Shown here: positions 46,001-52,949 of the stretch, one piece after another | Position numbering within the stretch: the stretch's first letter is position 1 | Layout: every line of letters begins with the position of its first letter | NCBI GenBank assembly: GCA_028752905.1 | Contig: JAQNBH010000014.1 | Location: 4,042,595 to 4,106,594, forward strand | Reading direction: 5' to 3' | Source of the DNA: Cladorhizidae sp. MBARI D1340-BT2 | Taxonomy: Eukaryota; Porifera; Demospongiae; Poecilosclerida; Cladorhizidae | DNA length: 64,000 nt | Made by a program: the position numbers and the translations under genes | The notes under the pieces: model-generated | The model's input: the letters and a program-made list of their open reading frames with translations, nothing else | Databases searched by the model: none | Told to the model about the DNA's origin: nothing

Positions 46001-48832
46001 TTGACTGTACCCATGTAGAGTCAGCTGTTGTTGTTGACTGTACCCATGTAGAGTCAGCTGGTGTTGTTGACTGTACCCATGTAGAGTCAGCTGGTGTTGT
46101 TGACTGTACCCATGTAGAGTCAGCTGGTGTTGTTGACTGTACCCATGTAGAGTCAGCTGGTATTGTTGACTGTACCCATGTAGAGTCAGCTGGTGTTGTT
46201 GACTGTACCCATGTAGAGTCAGCTGGTATTGTTGACTGTACCCATGTAGAGTCAGCTGGTGTTGTTGACTGTACCCATGTAGAGTCAGCTGTTGTTGTTG
46301 ACTGTACCCATGTAGAGTCAGCTGGTATTGTTGACTGTACCCATGTAGAGTCAGCTGGTGTTGTTGACTGTACCCATGTAGAGTGAGCTGGTGTTGTTGA
46401 CTGTACCCATGTAGAGTCAGCTGGTATTGTTGACTGTACCCATGTAGAGTCAGCTGGTGTTGTTGACTGTACCCATGTAGAGTCAGCTGGTATTGTTGAC
46501 TGTACCCATGTAGAGTCAGCTGGTATTGTTGACTGTACCCATGTAGAGTCAGCTGGTGTTGTTGACTGTACCCATGTAGAGTCAGCTGGTATTGTTGACT
46601 GTACCCATGTAGAGTCAGCTGGTGTTGTTGACTGTACCCATGTAGAGTCAGCTGGTGTTGTTGACTGTACCCATGTAGAGTCAGCTGGTATTGTTGACTG
46701 TACCCATGTAGAGTCAGCTGGTATTGTTGACTGTACCCATGTAGAGTCAGCTGGTGTTGTTGACTGTACCCATGTAGAGTCAGCTGGTGTTGTTGACTGT
46801 ACCCATGTAGAGTCAGCTGGTGTTGTTGACTGTACCCATGTAGAGTCAGCTGGTGTTGTTGACTGTACCCATGTAGAGTCAGCTGGTGTTGTTGACTGTA
46901 CCCATGTAGAGTCAGCTGGTGTTGTTGACTGTACCCATGTAGAGTCAGCTGGTATTGTTGACTGTACCCATGTAGAGTCAGCTGGTGTTGTTGACTGTAC
47001 CCATGTAGAGTCAGCTGGTATTGTTGACTGTACCCATGTAGAGTCAGCTGGTGTTGTTGACTGTACCCATGTAGAGTCAGCTGGTGTTGTTGACTGTACC
47101 CATGTAGAGTCAGCTGGTGTTGTTGACTGTACCCATGTAGAGTCAGCTGGTATTGTTGACTGTACCCATGTAGAGTCAGCTGGTGTTGTTGACTGTACCC
47201 ATGTAGAGTCAGCTGGTGTTGTTGACTGTACCCATGTAGAGTCAGCTGGTATTGTTGACTGTACCCATGTAGAGTCAGCTGGTGTTGTTGACTGTACCCA
47301 TGTAGAGTCAGCTGGTGTTGTTGACTGTACCCATGTAGAGTCAGCTGGTATTGTTGACTGTACCCATGTAGAGTCAGCTGGTATTGTTGACTGTACCCAT
47401 GTAGAGTCAGCTGGTGTTGTTGACTGTACCCATGTAGAGTCAGCTGGTGTTGTTGACTGTACCCATGTAGAGTCAGCTGGTATTGTTGACTGTACCCATG
47501 TAGAGTCAGCTGGTATTGTTGACTGTACCCATGTAGAGTCAGCTGGTGTTGTTGACTGTACCCATGTAGAGTCAGCTGGTATTGTTGACTGTACCCATGT
47601 AGAGTCAGCTGGTGTTGTTGACTGTACCCATGTAGAGTCAGCTGGTGTTGTTGACTGTACCCATATAGAGTCTGCTAAGGCCTCCTTCAAGGACTTGCAC
47701 AGGAGAACTCCACCAACTAAACAGCAGATGTTTAGGTAGAGAACTAGCTACAAACTCTCCTCTGGACTTGCTAACAGTGGCCCAAGAGTGATAACTCCAC
47801 CAACTAAACAGCAGGTGTTTTTTGTCGAGGATGAGCTACAGTGTTTTATATACATATAACAGTCTCCCAGGAATGAGAACTCCACAAACTGTGCAGCTGA
47901 GCCGAGCACGCATCATTCCTTCTGCTTCTAATACGGTTCATGCGGGTCATTCCTTTTCGGCTTCTAATACCGTTTATTCTGGTCATTCCTTCAGCTTCTA
48001 ATGTAGTTTATTGTGGTCATTCCTTCGGCTTCTAATATAGTTTATTCTGGTCATTCCTTCTGCTTCAAATACAGTTCATGCGGGTCATTCCTTCGGCTTC
48101 TAAAATACTCAGTGCAGTCTATACTCAATTCTAATAATAAACTGACATGTGAGATAAGTTGATTAAGCCAACTATTATACTGTGCAGTGTGAGGGTGTAT
48201 GTGTGTGTGTGTGCACAATAGTCCCACACTGTAATAAATTGCTTAGTTTGATAGACCATACCAAATATAGCCAGTTCATCTATTTATTGCATATATGTAC
48301 TAACATCCTTATTATAACTCTATTTTAGGATCTATTACGTCTGCTTGTGGAGATGTTAATTCCTTCATTCTATTCCTTCTTGAAGCAGACGGACGGAGGA
48401 CTGACACTCATGTTTTGCCACCGATGGTTGCTGGTGTTTCTTAAAAGAGAGTTCAATGAGCAAGATATCATGATGGTTTGGGAGGCTTGCTGGACTTCTG
48501 CTGGGACCAAGTTCTTCCATCTCTTCGTCTGTGTGGCCATTATTGCAGTGTATGGAGAAAGAGCTCGCAAAAAGAAGATGAACATGGACGAGCTGATGGT
48601 TTATTTTGACTCTTTGAGCTTGCAAATGCCTGTAAACATTGTGATGTGCCAGGCACGAGGATATCTGCATAGATTCTGCACCAACAAGCAAGTTGACTGT
48701 GCATTGCATATGCTGATGGACAAGGCCTTTTGGCAAAAACTTGGTAGTCCCACTCTGATGTGTTCTACTTGTTCGAAGTTCGGTGACTGTCCAAGGAGAT
48801 ATCTTTGTCAGCAAACAGAATCAGTTTGCTAA
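25070..48832 (+). CDS. TBC1D16-like Rab GTPase-activating protein (8 coding exons)
   Basis: Join 25070-25082, 25240-25871, 27830-28072, 33048-33199, 35717-35860, 37648-37700, 37767-37897, 48329-48832: 623 codons, every junction GT-AG and in frame. TBC-domain GAPs switch off Rab GTPases on membranes; vertebrate TBC1D16 acts on Rab4A in endosomal recycling. The N-terminal half keeps the TBC1D16-specific blocks (VPGYLFI at residues 117-123, TLILNWASN after it, VFYFKYGGLD after 215). The TBC domain begins near 297 (VIFFKGI, then RKEVWP). The arginine finger IxxDxxR is V369-R375 (VYKDVLR) and the glutamine finger YxQ is Y410-Q412; both are intact. A strong late block is MLFCHRW-like (LMFCHRWLL) and WEACW. 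Human TBC1D16 is 767 residues, and the difference is mostly in the N-terminal linker. Six introns vary from 157 to 10431 bp and one is 66 bp; five are largely minisatellite. The first exon is the least certain part. Confidence 0.87.
25240..25871 (+). CDS. TBC1D16-like coding exon 2, N-terminal regulatory region
   Basis: The acceptor is a T-rich tract ending ttcttgcag. The donor is aag|gtgagt. It encodes residues 5-215: a Pro/Gln/acidic linker, DVLFRKNGVFLKYP, the PGYLFI and TLILNW block, then SLDLCTMEVIRLF and GELVIKSEDQTFK. The frame stays open past the donor to 26177, but that extension has no homology and is intronic. Confidence 0.85.
26212..27212. repeat. Minisatellite in intron 2, 26-bp unit, about 38 copies
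   Basis: The unit is tcttcataatcttcatctga then ctaaag. Frequent single-base states are cctctg for catctg and tgaag for taaag. Early units include 15-bp partial insertions (tctttgactaaag). It starts about 340 bp after the exon 2 donor. Confidence 0.96.
27262..27505. repeat. C/T-rich tract followed by a 15-bp repeat in intron 2
   Basis: 27262-27335 is a run of ccccccttccctc words. 27355-27505 is about ten copies of ggtggggtgatggat with ggtggggtggtggat variants. One strand is almost pure G/T/A and the other C/A/T, so the tract is prone to unusual DNA structures. Long Pro/His-rich minus frames across it are artefacts. Confidence 0.9.
27830..28072 (+). CDS. TBC1D16-like coding exon 3
   Basis: Residues 216-296, phase 0 at both ends (acceptor gtgcag, donor aag|gtagac). 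It begins VFYFKYGGLD, a signature of TBC1D16 proteins, continues with a variable helix-rich linker (WKLFQHV, FTVHIPKLSLSELHP) and ends HLNK directly before the TBC domain. Confidence 0.85.
28190..31925. repeat. Minisatellite in intron 3, 41-bp unit, about 91 copies
   Basis: The unit is ctccttgtagcagtgttgct then ggttatctgaggagtgtgtat. Marker variants (an extra T in ctcctttgtag, a gttgatgg unit, a ctgatgag unit, an agcaatg unit) recur in fixed order. Two blocks of 619 bp starting at 28391 and 29010 are near copies. After 29640 a tgtctcc state becomes common. The unit resembles a splice acceptor tract (ctccttgtag), repeated about 90 times on the sense strand. Confidence 0.97.
31926..33047. other. 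Rest of intron 3, with small repeats
   Basis: 32380-32612 holds 6-7 degenerate copies of a roughly 35-bp unit (acctgaaaataggtaaagat then caccaatat). 32795-32930 holds two copies of about 80 bp (word gcaaatgccagagttccaga). No coding sequence recognised. Confidence 0.7.
33048..33199 (+). CDS. TBC1D16-like coding exon 4, start of TBC domain
   Basis: Residues 297-347. The acceptor is a T-rich ttttcag and the donor actag|gtgaga. It encodes VIFFKGI then AVRKEVWPLILKVYDFKSS and EEREVL, matching the TBC1D16 TBC start, where a GI..xxR.EVWPxxL motif opens the domain. The last codon (Arg 347) is split AG|G across the intron. Confidence 0.9.
33410..33735. repeat. Dispersed repeat, copy B, in intron 4
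   Basis: Second copy of the sequence at 24685-24990, in the same orientation. It retains gtgcagataa, gagaacgtcaagag, gaagatggtgaaatgc, ggttctagcgac and the acidic FSDLDNDDEELD frame, followed here by YLIPEAWQSWF. No termini or target duplication identified. Confidence 0.6.
33790..34478. repeat. Minisatellite in intron 4, 47-bp unit, about 14 copies
   Basis: The unit is gcacatgctcatagcctggg then aggagtctgagcgaggctggatgagtt. Some units have an extra tc (gtctctgag). Variants are ggatgagct and gagggtgg. Confidence 0.95.
34484..35214. repeat. Minisatellite in intron 4, also 47-bp unit, about 15 copies
   Basis: The unit is gatactgacgtgtgccacac then tttaactctagctataaccagtggcat. It begins a few bases after the preceding array ends. 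The two arrays have the same unit length but no sequence in common. Confidence 0.95.
35717..35860 (+). CDS. TBC1D16-like coding exon 5, arginine finger
   Basis: Residues 347-395. The acceptor gtgtgcag leaves one base that completes Arg 347. The donor is agct|gtgagt, splitting Leu 395. It encodes SNSVLSGGVAASHEVLEKQ then VYKDVLRTDRN. D372 and R375 form the IxxDxxR arginine-finger motif that inserts into the Rab active site. The exon is too short to stand out as an ORF and was found by frame and homology. Confidence 0.88.
36127..37368. repeat. Minisatellite in intron 5, about 45-bp unit, roughly 29 copies
   Basis: The long unit is cctcccccaccagtgatagc then aggtgctgcacgtgcagtgtgccag. A short form lacks the aggtgctgcacgtgc part (gatagtgcagtgtgcc). 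Most long units carry the palindrome CACGTG. Sub-blocks of about 240 bp repeat (compare 36240-36480 and 36490-36720). All the 60-430 codon frames here are artefacts. Confidence 0.96.
37648..37700 (+). CDS. TBC1D16-like coding exon 6, glutamine finger
   Basis: A 53-nt exon, residues 395-413. The acceptor is tctacag and the donor caag|gtgagt. It encodes KIMMNYLHYRPSISYSQ. Y410 and Q412 are the YxQ glutamine finger that completes the TBC dual-finger catalytic site. Gly 413 is split over the next intron, giving the conserved YSQG. Confidence 0.9.
37767..37897 (+). CDS. TBC1D16-like coding exon 7
   Basis: Residues 413-456. The acceptor is acaccag and the donor cta|gtaagt. It encodes MTDFLAPLLSVLDDEMLAF then CFAKFME, matching the M.DLVAP.L....DE...FWCF block of TBC domains. 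It is separated from exon 6 by a 66-bp intron, the only short array-free intron in the TBC domain. Confidence 0.9.
37965..38455. mobile_element. MITE-like element with a HIRAN-like coding remnant, intron 7
   Basis: The left end (gcgaaaatagaactc, gtaaatatttcacgag) is mirrored by the right end in reverse complement (gcgaaaatatatctc, acaaaatatttatgag). Between them a 48-codon frame from the ATG at about 38121 reads VVAAIGEQLACQRKLDDVNE then TVAVKKDGVV. This resembles the HIRAN-like module (GE.L.C.RE..N..D..AVAV...G) that I associate with repeats in sponges and cnidarians. No target duplication was resolved. Confidence 0.4.
38515..39195. repeat. Minisatellite in intron 7, about 21-bp unit, roughly 32 copies
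   Basis: The unit is ctgctaacacatgctcttga then t, with common forms ctgttaacacacttttgat and ctgctacacacactcttgat of 19-22 bp. A stretch of about 230 bp near 38700-38890 is repeated near 38950-39090. Confidence 0.93.
39333..40109. mobile_element. Foldback element, copy 1 (long inverted repeats), intron 7
   Basis: The left arm starts ccatatctttgcacacg and includes gtagccagtgcagatgcttt, ctggtggtag and catatgtttatctg. The right arm (about 39975-40109) is its inverted copy (gataaacatgtatgg, ctaccaccagaaagc, atctgcactggctcc) and ends gtgcaaggctatggt. The left arm is about 570 bp long but the right arm keeps only the outer 130 bp. The centre is a doubled aggcaagcccgggtgctggg. No protein. It is related to 51901-52800. 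Confidence 0.8.
40160..42492. repeat. Minisatellite in intron 7, 32-bp unit, about 73 copies
   Basis: The unit is gccatgcttggtcagagtgt followed by a variable 12-base part: gttggtggagaa, gttggtgcagaa, gttggtagagaa or gtggatgcagaa. The four alternative tails are shuffled along the array in an irregular order, while the first 20 bases hardly vary. 40950-41060 has 28-29-bp units lacking gaga. Confidence 0.96.
42493..43214. other. Intron 7 spacer, GT-rich then unique
   Basis: 42555-42635 is a run of tgg/tgt words (G/T microsatellite). The rest is unique sequence with no recognised feature. Confidence 0.6.
43215..47678. repeat. Minisatellite in intron 7, 33-bp unit, about 135 copies
   Basis: The unit is gtagagtcagctggtgttgt then tgactgtacccat. 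Unit length is constant, and most variation is one site: ctggtGttg or ctggtAttg. Rare marks (gtagtgtcag at 44398, 44761 and 45124; gtagagtgag; cagctgttg; tgtatcc) fall at exact multiples of 33 bp. The first is at 363-bp steps, i.e. 11-unit blocks. Because 33 is a multiple of three and no stop arises, a 1496-codon minus frame exists. I regard it as an artefact. Confidence 0.97.
47925..48110. repeat. Degenerate 34-bp repeat, about 5 copies, intron 7
   Basis: The core is ggtcattccttcggcttcta then atacagttcatgc, with several substitutions per copy. It lies about 220 bp before exon 8. Confidence 0.85.
48329..48832 (+). CDS. TBC1D16-like coding exon 8 (TBC end, C-terminus, stop)
   Basis: Residues 457-623. 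The acceptor is tattttag and the stop TAA is at 48830-48832. It begins DLLRLLVEMLIPSFYSFLKQ and continues LMFCHRWLLVFLKREF, WEACWTSAGTKFFHLFVCVA and IIAVYGE. These are the closing helices of the TBC domain and match TBC1D16 best. A short Cys-containing tail (CSTCSKFGDCPRRYLC) ends the protein, as vertebrate TBC1D16 ends with a Cys-bearing tail. No clear AATAAA follows before the downstream MITE remnant. Confidence 0.92.
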   Translation, partial: DLLRLLVEMLIPSFYSFLKQTDGGLTLMFCHRWLLVFLKREFNEQDIMMVWEACWTSAGTKFFHLFVCVAIIAVYGERARKKKMNMDELMVYFDSLSLQMPVNIVMCQARGYLHRFCTNKQVDCALHMLMDKAFWQKLGSPTLMCSTCSKFGDCPRRYLCQQTESVC

Positions 48833-48903
48833 TTTGAGTTTTATTCACCACTTATTGTTCAAAGTTCAATATTATTTATTGTAACTGGTGTCATCAGAAC
48901 TTA

Positions 48904-48960
48904 AGGCCTCTCCCTGCACAAGTCAATGTACACCAGCTTAGGTGCAGTGTGGACATGTCT
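48904..48960. mobile_element. 57-bp Harbinger-like MITE remnant, copy 2
   Basis: It starts aggcctctccctgcacaagt and ends cttaggtgcagtgtggacat plus gtct, i.e. the left and right ends of the 19504-20082 element joined together. TTA stands on both sides (48901-48903 and 48961-48963). It lies about 70 bp after the TBC1D16-like stop codon. Confidence 0.65.
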
Positions 48961-50240
48961 TTAGTGTTGGGTGCAGTGTGGACATGTCTTTAGTGTTGGG
49001 TACAGTGTGGACAAGTTGGGTGCAGTGTGGACATGTCTTTAGTGTTGGGTGCAGTGTGGACATGTCTTTAGTGTTGGGTGCAGTGTGGACATGTCTTTAG
49101 TGTTGGGTGCAGTGTGGACATGTCTTTAGTGTTGGGTGCAGTGTGGACATGTCTTTAGTGTTGGGTGCAGTGTGGACATGTCTTTAGTGTTGGGTGCAGT
49201 GTGGACATGTCTTTAGTGTTGGGTGCAGTGTGGACATGTCTTTAGTGTTGGGTGCAGTGTGGACATGTCTTTAGTGTTGGGTACAGTGTGGACATGTCTT
49301 TAGTGTTGGGTGCAGTGTGGACATGTCTTTAGTGTTGGGTGCAGTGTGGACATGTCTTTAGTGTTGGGTGCAGTGTGGACATGTCTTTAGTGTTGGGTGC
49401 AGTGTGGACATGTCTTTAGTTTTGGGTGCAGTGTGGACATGTCTTTAGTGTTGGGTGCAGTGTGGACATGTCTTTAGTGTTGGGTGCAGTGTGGACATGT
49501 CTTTAGTGTTGGGTGCAGTGTGGACATGTCTTTAGTGTTGGGTGCAGTGTGGACATGTCTTTAGTGTTGGGTGCAGTGTGGACATGTCTTTAGTGTTGGG
49601 TGCAGTGTGGACATGTCTTTAGTGTTGGGTGCAGTGTGGACATGTCTTTAGTGTTGGGTGCAGTGTGTGGACATGTCTTTAGTGTTGGGTGCAGTGTGGA
49701 CATGTCTTTAGTGTTGGGTGCAGTGTGGACATGTCTTTAGTGTTGGGTGCAGTGTGGACATGTCTTTAGTGTTGGGTGCAGTGTGGACATGTCTTTAGTG
49801 TTGGGTGCAGTGTGGACATGTCTTTAGTGTTGGGTGCAGTGTGGACATGTCTTTAGTGTTGGGTGCAGTGTGGACATCTCTTTAGTGTTGGGTGCAGTGT
49901 GGACATGTCTTTAGTGTTGGGTGCAGTGTGGACATGTCTTTAGTGTTGGGTGCAGTGTGGACATGTCTTTAGTGTTGGGTGCAGTGTGGACATGCCTTTA
50001 GTGTTGGGTGCAGTGTGGACATGTCTTTAGTGTTGGGTGCAGTGTGGACATGTCTTTAGTGTTGGGTGCAGTGTGGACATGCCTTTAGTGTTGGGTGCAG
50101 TGTGGACATGTCTTTAGTGTTGGGTGCAGTGTGGACATGTCTTTAGTGTTGGGTGCGGTGTGGACATGTCTTTAGTGTTGGGTGCAGTGTGGACATGCCT
50201 TTAGTGTTGGGTGTAGTGTGGACATGCCGTTAGTGTAAGG
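48931..50240. repeat. Minisatellite, 29-bp unit, about 45 copies, derived from a MITE end
   Basis: The unit is gtgcagtgtggacatgtctt then tagtgttgg. The first 19 bases are the terminal bases of the 57-bp MITE remnant. The rest is TTA plus adjoining flank. So the repeated unit spans the element/flank junction. Very homogeneous; rare variants are atgcct, atctct and one unit with an extra tg. Confidence 0.95.
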
Positions 50241-51000
50241 TGCACTTGAAACCAAGGAATCGCAATAGCTAAAATTTGACCACGCTAGGAAAAGATGGTT
50301 TCAAAATTGATGGTTTTGTTCCATTGTTACTCTGACGGCGGTGTGATGAGGTATTGCTTCTGCTCCTGGTGTGTGTGTGTGTGTGTGTTCGTATGTGTGT
50401 GAACAAAACTCCAAAAAGCTTGACTAATCTTTACCTAACTTGGTGGTAGTAACCTTTTCAAGGAATAATTTCAGAAGGTCATAGGTCACAAAATGGGTGT
50501 TCAAGTAGGTAGACGGACTAGAGAGTATGTAAGAGTAATGCATGACTTGTTTGGTGGGCTGCTGATAAGCTGTAGTAATTATTATTTTTACTCCAATCCT
50601 GTTTTGAAAATTAAGACCTGCCCAACTGCACACAGACATGCATACCAAATGAAATCACATTCTGTATGGCCTGTCAACATTATGAAGTAAGTGCAAACTG
50701 GTCTCTGAATGTATTGGATCACCAGTGTGTGGAGATGGGTCTAATGGACTCCTGACATGGTCTGTGCTCTTATAGAAATGTTGATGGAGCCAATGAAGTT
50801 GTCAGTGACCTGAGATTGTAAAGCTTAATTTATGGTACCACCACCTAGCTGCATAGCCTGGCATGGCATCCTGCACTTGCTTAAAGTCATGGAAGCTGTT
50901 CCTGCAGCAACACTGAAGCTGAGGTATGTATTCATTTGTTTGTGAAGTGATATTTATGGGGTGGGCTAGCATTTGGATAGGACTGGCAAGTGTTTTCCCT
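50241..51000. other. Unassigned sequence with a GT microsatellite
   Basis: A tgtgtg run at about 50370-50400. Short frames on both strands have no recognisable family. Confidence 0.5.
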
Positions 51001-51710
51001 CGTTTTATTAGAGGTTCAAGATATAGGGACACTCAAGATATAAGGACACACTTTAAATTCTATTAGAGGTTCAAGATATAGAGACACTCAAGATATAAGG
51101 ACACACTTTATATGGTTCAAGATATAAGGACACTTTAAATTCTATTAGATGTTCAATATATAGAGACACTATATGGTTCAAGATGTAAGGACACTATATA
51201 TTTTATTAGAGATTCATAATGTAGGGACACACTATATATCCTATCAGAACATATAACCCCCATGCCAATTACCCACTAGGACATATATATAACCCCCATC
51301 AAAAAATAAAGATTTGGGAAATGGGAAATAAAATGTATAAGGGCAAGGACTATATAGGGCAATAACCCATCTTTCATCCTAAAATCCTGTATGTGATAGG
51401 TCAAAATATTTATGGGGTGGGCAAATGTCCAGGGGGTATTTGGCATGGGGGATATTTGTCCAGGTGGTAATTGTCCAGGTTTTTTTTTGTCTGGGGGGGA
51501 CATGTAGACATTCAAGATGTTGGGACATACTATTAGAGGTTCAAGATATAGGCACACTTTATATTTTATTAGAGTTTCAGGATATAAGGTCAAATTATTT
51601 TCAAGATATTGGGACACACTTTTATTAGGGACACGATATTGTATTAGAGGTTCAGGATATAGGAACACGCTTTATATTTATTATAGGTTCAAGATATAGG
51701 GACACTTTAG
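51001..51710. repeat. Degenerate tandem repeat built on ttcaagatatagggacac
   Basis: At least ten scattered copies of gaggttcaagatatagggac or related words, mixed with actttatattttattag. 51240-51520 interrupts it with G-rich unique sequence. Old and irregular compared with the other arrays. Confidence 0.7.
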
Positions 51711-51900
51711 AGACAATGGAAGGAGATTTTCCTACTATAAGAGGTGGTTCCACCTCTTTCAGAAAGGTCAGCATAGGTCGTATCTGTTTAAGTCTTCAAA
51801 GATAACATGGAATCATTAAAGAGATCACTCTACACCTTTTTTATGATTAACTCTTAAGCTGGGACCATACCACAAAAACTTAGTGTACCATTTAAAGTAG

Positions 51901-52800
51901 CATATCTTTCATGCTGTGGTCCTGATTTATATACCAAAATGTAGCCAGTGCAGATGCTTTCTGGTGGTATATAGTTTTTGTTTTGCCGTATGTTTATCTT
52001 TTGGTATAATATTTATACTGCAGCTTGGAATGTGAAGTGAAATCACATCTCTAACTGTTCCCAGTATCATTTTCCAGCATCAAGTCTTGAGTGACAGTCA
52101 TTGATAGAGCTGTACAAAGAGATATTTTTAAAGTGGACTTATGTTCAGGTGATGGGGTCTAAAATTATAAAATACAAACCTAAAACCCCTTGTGGTTATG
52201 ACTTTGGAACTCCATCGATTCTGCACACTTATTGTGTGAACTAGATATTATTATAGCTCAAATGATAGATCTCTCTGTGTGCTCTCTTTTGATATTCAAA
52301 AAAGCTGCATAGGTATAACTATGCTAAAGTTACTTGTAGCCAAGTGTGAATACCTCAAAATCTGAGTGGCTGAAATTGTTCCTGTTGTGGTTCCAGATTG
52401 GAAAGTGTTAGTCAGTTGAAATTGTTATCTGTGGCTAGTGGTAGTCCTACTCTACAAAACTAGTGTATTCATTAGGTACTGATACGTAGGCAAGCGCGGG
52501 TGATGGGGGAACATTTTGACGGGATTTTTTCTCTTTTTTCCAGCACCCACGCTTGCCTACTTCTTTACAGTAAAGTAGGGCTCCTCACAAACAGATCACA
52601 ATTTCAAATGCTATATAGTACTTTCCAAACAAACAGTTCAGGCACTCGGGTTTTGAGGTACCCCCACTTTGGCTGCCTGTAACTTTAGCATAGTTATACC
52701 TATGCAACTTGTTTTAATACCAAAAGAGAGCACACAGAGAGATCTATCATTTGAGCTATACAACAAGTTAACAAGTTCATACAGTGAAGTGTGCAAGATC
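51901..52800. mobile_element. Foldback element, copy 2
   Basis: The left arm (51901-52490) is similar along its length to 39333-39900: gtagccagtgcagatgcttt, aagtggacttatgttca, gatagatctctctgtgtgct. The centre is ggcaagcgcgggtgatggg, mirrored at once by cccacgcttgcc. The right arm (about 52540-52800) is the inverted copy of only the inner half of the arm (agagagatctatcatttgag, then agtgaagtgtgcaagatc). So copy 1 lacks the inner right arm and copy 2 the outer right arm. Confidence 0.8.
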
Positions 52801-52949
52801 TCTGAGCCTGGCGTGTGATGGTGATGTGCTCGGGTGTCGTGATGGTGATAGTCACGGGTTTCCTGGTCTGTGATGGTAATGCTTTGTGTCCTGGTCTGTG
52901 ATGGTGATGCTTGGGTGTCCAAGAGGGACTCTAGGAAGAAGTCCCTAAG

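Noticed and set aside
43200..47690. A 1496-residue repetitive protein
   Set aside because: The period is 33 bp and stop-free in several frames and partly on the other strand. It lies antisense in an intron of a real gene. No promoter or non-repeat domain is attached.
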